A stretch of DNA of 64,000 nt from Eutypa lata (Eukaryota > Ascomycota > Sordariomycetes > Xylariales > Diatrypaceae). Shown here piece by piece: positions 56,983-64,000 of the stretch (the first letter of the stretch is position 1; each line of letters opens with the position of its first letter). The notes below the pieces were generated by a model. It was not told the origin of the DNA, did no database searches, and was given only the letters and a program-made list of their open reading frames with translations. A program made the translations under genes and the position numbers. The stretch is from NCBI GenBank assembly GCA_022661535.1, contig JAKULF010000003.1:2852001-2916000 (forward strand), in the 5' to 3' direction.

Positions 56983-59182
56983 CTTATATAACAATCAATT
57001 GGGTTTTTCTTCTTCTTTCCTAACTCAATTGACTCAATTGAGGATTTCTCAAGGCAAGACGACTAAATTTGTCAATAAACGAAAAGTATGGTTAAATAGT
57101 AGGCTGTACGCAAGAGTATCTATTTATCAAAGATTAAGCTTCGCCCGATTTCCCATGGCACGATTCTTCCAACCTGGTGGGATGATTTAAGTCAAATATT
57201 TTTTTAGTTCATCGTAGACTTCAAAGGTGGGTACGCTAACTACTTAGACATAACTAATAGGCGCTACGAAATAGCCCCCCCTTCGAAGCCGCCCCTCCCT
57301 CACCGCCAACCAAGCGATTCCGACCCGACGTCTCTACTTTTAGTAGCACCATTTATTCTACGTAGGTATACAAAGTAATACAATAGATATCAGCTCGGGT
57401 TTAGGTACCCTTGACCAGGTAATCACTAACTCTACTCAGCTCAAGCCAAACTGAACACATCCCCTGATCCCATCCATGCGGGCGGTCCCATGATTCTGCA
57501 TGACGGATGAAGCGCCCGCTCAGTCAAACAAACACACATATACACAGCCGCTGTCTCGCTTCACTGGTCAGTTAACCCAACCGTCCGCACGAAGCCGAAC
57601 CAGCCATGCACTATGCACGGTTAACGCTACCTATTGTCGTCCACTGAACGGCGGCGGACCGGTGTGGGCCCGGACCCCAGGCGTTAAAAGGATTGGATCC
57701 GGCAGTCTTATCTGATCCCGAAAGGGGGGGCTCTCGCTGCCCTCGATTCTTATAATATCACAGCGCCCCTCACGAAGTGTGTGCATAGGATTTGGGGGGG
57801 GGGGAGCACACTATGCATGAATGGGTGGACGGATGGAGAAGAAGTAGGCATGGCCATTGGTTTCAACTAGACAATCCTTCGTTGCATGGGGGTGTGCACT
57901 TCCCTTGAACATGTTAACCGACGTGAAGGCATAAAAATAGGGGCTTGTCTTATTATCGTGTCTAGGGTTCAGATTCACCATCAGGGTTGCTGCATTGCTA
58001 TAGTTAGGGCGATATAGTTTGTTCTGGCGATAAGACAAATATAACATGTCTAGAGTTATATAGAAATTCTACCTCTTCAAACTTTATTTCCTTATGTCTT
58101 ATCAAGGGGTATAGTCTTTGAACACGGGTAATCATGGTATATCAACATTCCCCAGTGTCGATCGAAGAAGAAGTGGTTACGATGCATTGATGTCGAGACG
58201 GCAACTTTGCTTCGATCGTAGCCAGGATTCAGCTGTTTAAATGTCGAATCTAAGAACTTTTTCGGAAGGTGCTTATGCGAGCACTATAGATCGGATCACA
58301 GCCACTAATGCCTCTCTCCCCGTGGGGGTCTTAGACCATCGGGTGGGTTCGACAATATACTCAAGTGTATAAGACTACGACTTACCAACAGCTGTCTCAC
58401 TTCAAATTTGACTGTACTCTCATCCAGGATGTTGTGCTCTTGTCCAATATCAAAAGTAGGATCTAGAGGTAGGTAGTTATATACGAAAGAGGTTAATGAC
58501 CTGTCAGCCCTGGCTAGCTTATCCGGTTTACGTCATTGGGTTAATACATCTCAAAAGGGGGGTCAAGCACACACTTTCTTTTTAGTAAGTATTACGCTCA
58601 GGGCGCTCGTTCATAGGGGTGTTGTATCTATACGGTATACTACGCCCCTAAAATACAGGTTCCTGTTACGGTCGTCCCATCCTTTACATCACTAGGGGTC
58701 AGCTATTGTACCAACGGATGTTATGGTGATCACGCTTATAAGCGATGCATGTGTGTCTTGGCCTCTTATCTCGCCTAAACGCTGTGCACGTTTCCGGGCT
58801 TTTCCTACACTCCGTGGAATGGAACATCATTATAGATACTTGACGCCAACAATAATCTGATAACTCTGTCTATAAGTCGTTCACGACCACGAATAACAAG
58901 GTTTGTTTGATCGTGAGAAAGATATCCAGAAGACTTAACCCACTATGTGAACTACCCAGAGTATGTACATAATTCCTTTTTAACCGGAAGAAGAAGAAGA
59001 AGTGTGATATCATGACCTGCCTTCTCACCCTTTCTAGACCCTTTCCACTCTGCCCTGTCTAGTGAATGAGTGGCAATGATTCAACTAGGGGGTCCTAATC
59101 AAACCACGCATGATGTCCAACAAGCTGTTCCAACCCCTCGTATCCCAACCCATCCAACAAAACATGCCTCGTCCTAGCATAC
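56983..59182. other. Intergenic region between TPA1 and rhodopsin-domain gene
   Basis: About 2.2 kb: promoter of the Tpa1/Ofd1 gene and 3' flank of the membrane protein gene. The frame at 57500-57715 has no domain. No tRNA or repeat family recognised. Confidence 0.45.
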
Positions 59183-60947
59183 TCACTTACGGCGGCCGAA
59201 GTCCTGCTTGAAGGTGCGCTCCACCATAATGATCGAGTTACCGAACGTATCGAGCTCGCTGGCCTCCTCCGCCGGGCGCCCGCCCGCCGAGATCTTAGGG
59301 GAGACCTGGCTCGTGGTATCGCTGGCGCCGCTGTGGTTGAGCCGGGTCCAGTCGGGGTACAGGGGGCTCTGCGAGTCCGGCCGGCGGTTGTTGTCACCCG
59401 CGTCGCCGGAACCCACGGCCACGCTGCGGGACCGCGAGCTCCGGGCGGCGGCGGACTTGATCTGCTCGAACCCGTGAACTAGCACCCGGTAGACGACGGG
59501 CAGGTTCGCGCAGAGAATCCCCCCGCAGGGCTCCCAGGCCGACAGGATCCCTAGCGATACTTCGTACCCTAGATAGATGTGGTTGTCGGTCAACACTGGT
59601 CAAACGGAGAGAAAGGGGGCTATCAGGGGTGAGTAGGTAAGTGCGGGAGCTTACATGTAACGTCGGTAGATCCTACCCCTACGATGACGGAGAGACGCGC
59701 TGCGCTGATACCACACTGTAGCATCTAAAGTCAGTACCTGACTGTATTGAAGAGTCGAAACCCCCTTCATATTAAACCCTAAGCTTCCAACCTCCGTAAG
59801 CGGTTATATGGATAGAATAGGAAAAGCTATGCCTGGATGAAAGATAAAAGGGGTGTAATAGAGAAAAAAAGGGGAGGCCAGAAGCCACTACTCCTACTAC
59901 TTAGGTATTATCACTTACCGTGCCCAAGCCGACCGAGAACAGAAAGCACAACCCGATCCGCCTATCCATGCTGGCCTGCAAGCCGAGGATGATGGGGATG
60001 GGCATGAGGAAGATCCAGATGTCGGTGGCGAGGTTGATGCTGTTCGTAGCATAAGTGAAAGCAACTTTGTCGACGCAGGCGCCGGCGGCCTGGGCCTCGG
60101 CGTCCCACCAGCCCTGCAAGGGCCGGCAGCCGAGGCCGAGCGCGACCTCGATGGAGACGAGCCAGGCGGCGACGAAGACCGCCGTCGCGATCACGGCGGC
60201 CCGGAACCGCGTCGTCTCGAAGATCCGGTAGTACAGCGCCAGGATCGAGAGCTTGGTGCTCGCGATCGCCACGTCGTAGAAGTGGCTGAAGATGTAGTCG
60301 CCCTGTTTTTTCTCCCGATGTCGATGCCGACGAAAGCGACAACGACGACGAGCCGTTAACTTAAACCCACCCTGTCTTGCAATCTAGGACAATCTAGACT
60401 AGGTGGGAATGAAGAGGACTATGATGGTCTCGATCAGGTCCTGATTTAGGGGGCTAGCTTACCATGAGGAACATGCTCAGGGAGTCGGCCGAGACGACCT
60501 GTATGTGGCGTCCGAGCCCATTTGGCGCCCCTTAAAAACAGAGACACACAGTCAAGACTATAACTTAAGGGAATAATGAAGAGACAAGCAGGGCTGGCGG
60601 ACGAACCATAGACTAGGCCGGCAATGCACTCCGCCACGGCTGAAATCTAGATGGGCTATGTGTCAGGCAGTCTTCTTCTACTAAAGCAGCATCATACGAA
60701 AACGCGGAGAGAACCCGGGGGCAAGGCGTACCGTAGCCCAGACTATGAGGTAGTCATCGAAGGTCAGAGGGCTCTTGGACGAGGGTCTCGCCTTGACCCA
60801 AAGCCGGAATGCCGTGCTCAGGATCTCGAGGGCGATGGGGATGGCGTAGAACGCGGTCAGGACCGAGGTCCTGGACTCAGCCAGGTACTCTGGGCTATAG
60901 GTGGTGGCTACTGTCGACTCCATAGCCGGCGGGTGATTATCACGCAT
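59183..60947 (-). CDS. Fungal rhodopsin-domain seven-TM membrane protein
   Basis: Six exons join to 396 residues: 60732-60947, 60607-60646, 60463-60530, 59919-60302, 59655-59724 and 59183-59595. Introns are GT-AG, one ending in AAG. The fungal rhodopsin-like domain is recognised from TSVLTAFYAIPIALEILSTA, LTFDDYLIVWAT, NGLGRHIQVVSADSLSMFLM, ASTKLSILALYYRIFETTRF, FTYATNSINLATDIWIFLMP and LGILSAWEPCGGILCANLPV. Seven hydrophobic helices are expected. This large fungal family includes Pth11-like receptors of uncertain ligands; no CFEM domain is present here, so it is the non-CFEM type. The cytosolic tail is Ser/Arg-rich. The start could be ATG 60947 or ATG 60923. A GTAAGT at the last codons (CGCC|GTAAGT) hints at a possible further intron, so the exact C-terminus is uncertain. 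Confidence 0.8.
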
Positions 60948-61994
60948 GGACGGTCATTGAGTTGTTAGGCAGAGATTACGATTAAAAGAACTAAGCCCCC
61001 CCTATTATATGAGTTTATACATAGACCTAACACAACGGAGAGAGAAAAAAAAAACGCCCTCGTTGTCTACACCGAGTGCGTTCTATCGTATATAGAATAT
61101 ATGCCTCCATCCATCCTATTTTTGTTTCTTCCTTGACGCCAATATCGGAAAGAAGGCCGCTGTAGCACTCCGAACAAGAAACCCCCTATATTTCGCCCTA
61201 CGAGAATGGTATTTGGAATGGTAAAAAGACCACCCAAAGCTGAGTTCCAATGCCACAATAGAGAGATATGGTGGGCGAACGTGGGCGCGCCACCGCGAGT
61301 TAATAAGTATGTGCATGAGTTGTTTCGGCTCATTGCCTTTTATCGCCTGTAGGTAGGCAACGCAGCAGCGTCGTATTCGACCGCGCGCCGCTTGCCCGCT
61401 TGCCCGCCGCTATTTGATTCGATGATCGATGAGCCAAGATAATGACGCACATTGGCTCTCGAGCTGCGGCCAATGCCAAGGAGCCTCGTGCCTACATGTC
61501 CAATATAAACACCGAAAGTAGGTCGTAGTCGACATGAGCCGACATGTCAGTAGTTGTGCATGGTAGTATATATGCACTCAAATTATCATTTTTGCTAATA
61601 AAAGAAGGGGGGAGGTTGTGTTGCGATTGCACCCGTCCCAGAGGCAACGCAACGTTCGGGCGCAGCCACATGCAAGGGATGAATGGAAGAAGAAGACAAG
61701 ATAAAAAAAAATTTAAGGTCGCAGGTGATGATGTATCTACGCTCCAGCTTCCGTAAATGGAAATCGATAAGCTTCAGTCAGATCGCGGCCGCTAGCTACC
61801 TCGAAGATTCCAACCCTCTCAAAGTTGTGTCCAAACAAAAGCGGCCCGGGCGCGACATCCATCTCCAGAGATAGGATAGCCCAACTTTTTCTGTCTGTCC
61901 CGTCACACCAATAGTTAGCCCGGCCGTCTACCTCACCTTCTTCTTTTTTCCGCTCGGGTACATACTTATCAGACGAGCGGCGCGCCGTTAAGAT
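60948..61994. other. Divergent promoter region of rhodopsin-domain gene and carboxylesterase
   Basis: A 1047-bp space between two head-to-head starts, with no supported gene inside. Confidence 0.5.
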
Positions 61995-64000
61995 ATGGTG
62001 AAGTCTACAGCGAGCACTTTCTCGCTGTTCATGGCGGCGACGACATATGCCGTCGCGGGGTGTGCTCTAGCCCAGGTTCTTGCGCCGGGCCCCACGGTCG
62101 ACCTTGGGTATGCGACGTACCAGGGCTACTATGACGAGACCTACGATCTAAACGTCTGGAAAGGGTAAGCAGCTCCTTTCTCGCATGCGCACACCACACT
62201 CTCTCATATATCGCGATCTCTTCTTCCCTGGTTATCTCTGTAACGCAACGAACGACCTCCAACTTTTGTTGTTGTTGTTGTTGTTGATGTTGTCGACGAT
62301 CGAGAGCTGTGGTTGGTATTTGCTTTGTTTTTTTTTAATGTCACCAACCGAACTGATTTGTCAACCACCCCTCCAGCGTCCGTTACGCCTCGCCGCCCGT
62401 CGGGGACCTACGATGGCAGGCGCCTCGGGAGCCACCCCAAAACAACTCCCAGGTCACGCCAGCGGTCGACCAACCGCCCCTGTGTCCCCAGTCGGGCGCC
62501 TTCGGGACGCCTGAGGAGTACGGATTTAATTCCGGGCCTGGCGACGAGGACTGCCTGTACCTCAACGTCTACGCAGCGCCCGATTCCTCCGGCTTACCTG
62601 TGCTGGTGTGGATTCGTATGCAAGGCCCCTTTTTTTCTTCTTCTTTTGTCATCTCGCCTTGCCTCGCCTCGCCGTTTCCTCCATTGGCGGTTGGTTGGTT
62701 CGGTCTGATAGTGTTGAGATATGCATGCACATGCACATGCACATGCACATACACATACAAACAAACATGTGTACTGACAATATATGCTTACACTGACTTA
62801 ACTGCCAGACGGCGGCGGATATGCGGTCTTCGGGGCCGAGTACGACCCCAGCGAGTGGATCAGCGCCAACGACAACGCGTTCATCGCCGTCGAGATCCAG
62901 TACCGGCTGGGGGCTTTCGGGTTCTTGGCCTCGGCTGGCGTGAAGACGGGAGGCGGCCAGCTCAACGTGGGCCTCCTCGACCAGCGGTTCGCCCTCGAGT
63001 GGGTGCAACAGCACATCGCTCAGTTCGGCGGGGACCCGTCCCGTGTGACCATCGCGGGGGAATCGGCGGGCGCCGGTTCCGTTATGTACCATTCCATGGC
63101 CTACGGCGGCACAGAGAGCAACATTTTTTCCAATGTACGTACGTCGGTATCTACCTACTTACATACCAGCATACCTAGACTTGTTCCTAGAATTTCCGAA
63201 AGAATGAGGGCGGGGGGAAAATACATAGTTCAAGTGGAGTTAACCATGGTTGTTATCATTATCGTCTTAATTTAGATCATCGCCGCTAGCCCGTGGATCC
63301 CGGGTGTCTACAGATACGACGATCCCGTCCCGACGGCTCGGTACGAGAAGTTCGCCGAGCTTGCCGGCTGCAGCGACGCACCGGACGTCTTCGCATGCCT
63401 GGTGGCTGCCGACACGGCGGTGCTACAGGACGCTAGCGGCACCGTGTCGACGACAATGGGGTACTTCGGTAGCTTCGGCTTCGTGCCCGTCATCGACGGG
63501 GATTTCATACGAGAGCGGCCGACCGTGGCCATGCTACGCGGCGCCATGAGCGGAAAGCGTCTTCTCGTTGGGGTTAGTTTGGGCTAATTTTCTAAGAACC
63601 CATCTACTTTCTTTCTTTCTTTCTTCCTTCTCTCTATCATTCAACCAACTAAACCCTAACCGAAATAACAATAATAATAATAGACCAACGCAAACGAAGG
63701 GGTCCCTCTCACAAACCCAACAATCAAAACCCAGGAGGCCTACGACGACTTCGTCGCACAGTCCTTCCCGCTCTTCACACCCTCCGACGTAGCCCAGCTC
63801 AACACAATCTACCGGATCGGGGCGGCCCCGCCCGTAGACGAGGACGACTTCCTGTACGACACGCTCGGGTTCGCGGGCCCGACGGCGCTGACCAAGTCCG
63901 GGCTGGCGACGGGCCTCAAGCAGGCCGCGATCAACATCGGGGCGGAGACTACGTACGACTGCCCGGCGCAGTGGCTCTCCGAGTCGTTCAGCACCGGCGG
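61995..64000 (+). CDS. Secreted type-B carboxylesterase/lipase, 3' end missing
   Basis: Five exons are visible: 61995-62164, 62377-62615, 62809-63134, 63276-63572 and 63684 to the window end, which cuts the gene. An N-terminal signal peptide (STFSLFMAATTYAVAGCALA) precedes the alpha/beta-hydrolase core, so the product is secreted. Type-B carboxylesterases cleave ester bonds in lipids or aryl esters. Motifs are KGVRYASPPVGDLRW, PGDEDCLYLNVYAA, the oxyanion-hole HGGGYAVFG (from 137), QYRLGAFGFLASAG and the nucleophile elbow TIAGESAGAGS with Ser222. TNANEGVPLTNP (exon 5) carries the region of the catalytic acid, and the catalytic His lies past the edge. The exon 2 acceptor follows an FFFF-type T-rich stretch. 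All five exons are in phase with good splice signals. The substrate is unknown. Confidence 0.9.
62265..62287. repeat. TTG microsatellite in esterase intron 1
   Basis: About seven TTG units in the first intron of the carboxylesterase. Confidence 0.85.
62724..62760. repeat. ACATGC/ACATAC repeat in esterase intron 2
   Basis: Hexamer repeats ACATGC, then ACATAC, in the second intron of the carboxylesterase. Confidence 0.85.

Noticed and set aside
59095..64000. Secondary-metabolite cluster at the right end
   Set aside because: Only a membrane receptor-like gene and an esterase are visible; no backbone synthase, P450 or regulator is present within the window.

Overview
This window comes from a filamentous ascomycete (Pezizomycotina, most likely a Sordariomycete). 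The evidence is short GT-AG introns of about 50-100 bp with CTRAY branch sites, fungal-only families (a fungal rhodopsin-domain membrane protein, DUF3074, Crt10, a GT23-like type II protein), a CYP51B-type sterol demethylase and a Mep1/Mep3-type ammonium transporter. Gene density is low. Fourteen genes were resolved, separated by intergenic stretches of up to 7 kb that are rich in CCTA/TACC and CATA microsatellites. No rRNA, recognisable tRNA, CRISPR array or intact transposon was seen.

Layout. A five-exon TfdA/TauD-type dioxygenase lies at 1.4-2.8 kb, followed by about 7 kb of gene-free sequence. A Crt10-like protein is at 9.8-12.1 kb and a four-exon ammonium transporter at 15.6-17.5 kb. A probable decayed gene lies at 20.4-21.4 kb. 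A long minus-strand run then follows: valyl-tRNA synthetase (16 exons), a DUF3074 protein, CYP51, a GT23-like glycosyltransferase, a Kip2-type kinesin and STK19. A plus-strand histidine phosphatase and an endopolyphosphatase come next. A Tpa1/Ofd1 prolyl hydroxylase converges on the endopolyphosphatase. The right end holds a rhodopsin-domain membrane protein diverging from a secreted type-B carboxylesterase that runs off the window.

How the genes relate. They are mostly independent housekeeping genes: translation (ValRS, Tpa1/Ofd1), sterol synthesis (CYP51), microtubule transport (kinesin), DNA repair (STK19), nitrogen uptake (ammonium transporter) and phosphate storage (endopolyphosphatase). 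There is no convincing secondary-metabolite cluster and no prokaryote-like defence system. I found no clear new multi-gene system.

The most interesting single observation is at the ValRS 5' end. Upstream of the only AUG, the reading frame stays open and encodes an Arg/Ser/Leu-rich, acid-free stretch that looks like a mitochondrial presequence but has no AUG, which suggests non-AUG initiation for a mitochondrial isoform. Other points of note are a Glu in place of the first twin-His in the ammonium transporter, a histidine phosphatase whose first exon cannot be joined in frame by canonical splicing, a decayed gene whose two stops both fit C-to-T changes, and large homopeptide tracts in several conserved proteins. 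All exon structures were inferred by eye from splice signals and family conservation; none was checked by alignment or RNA data.
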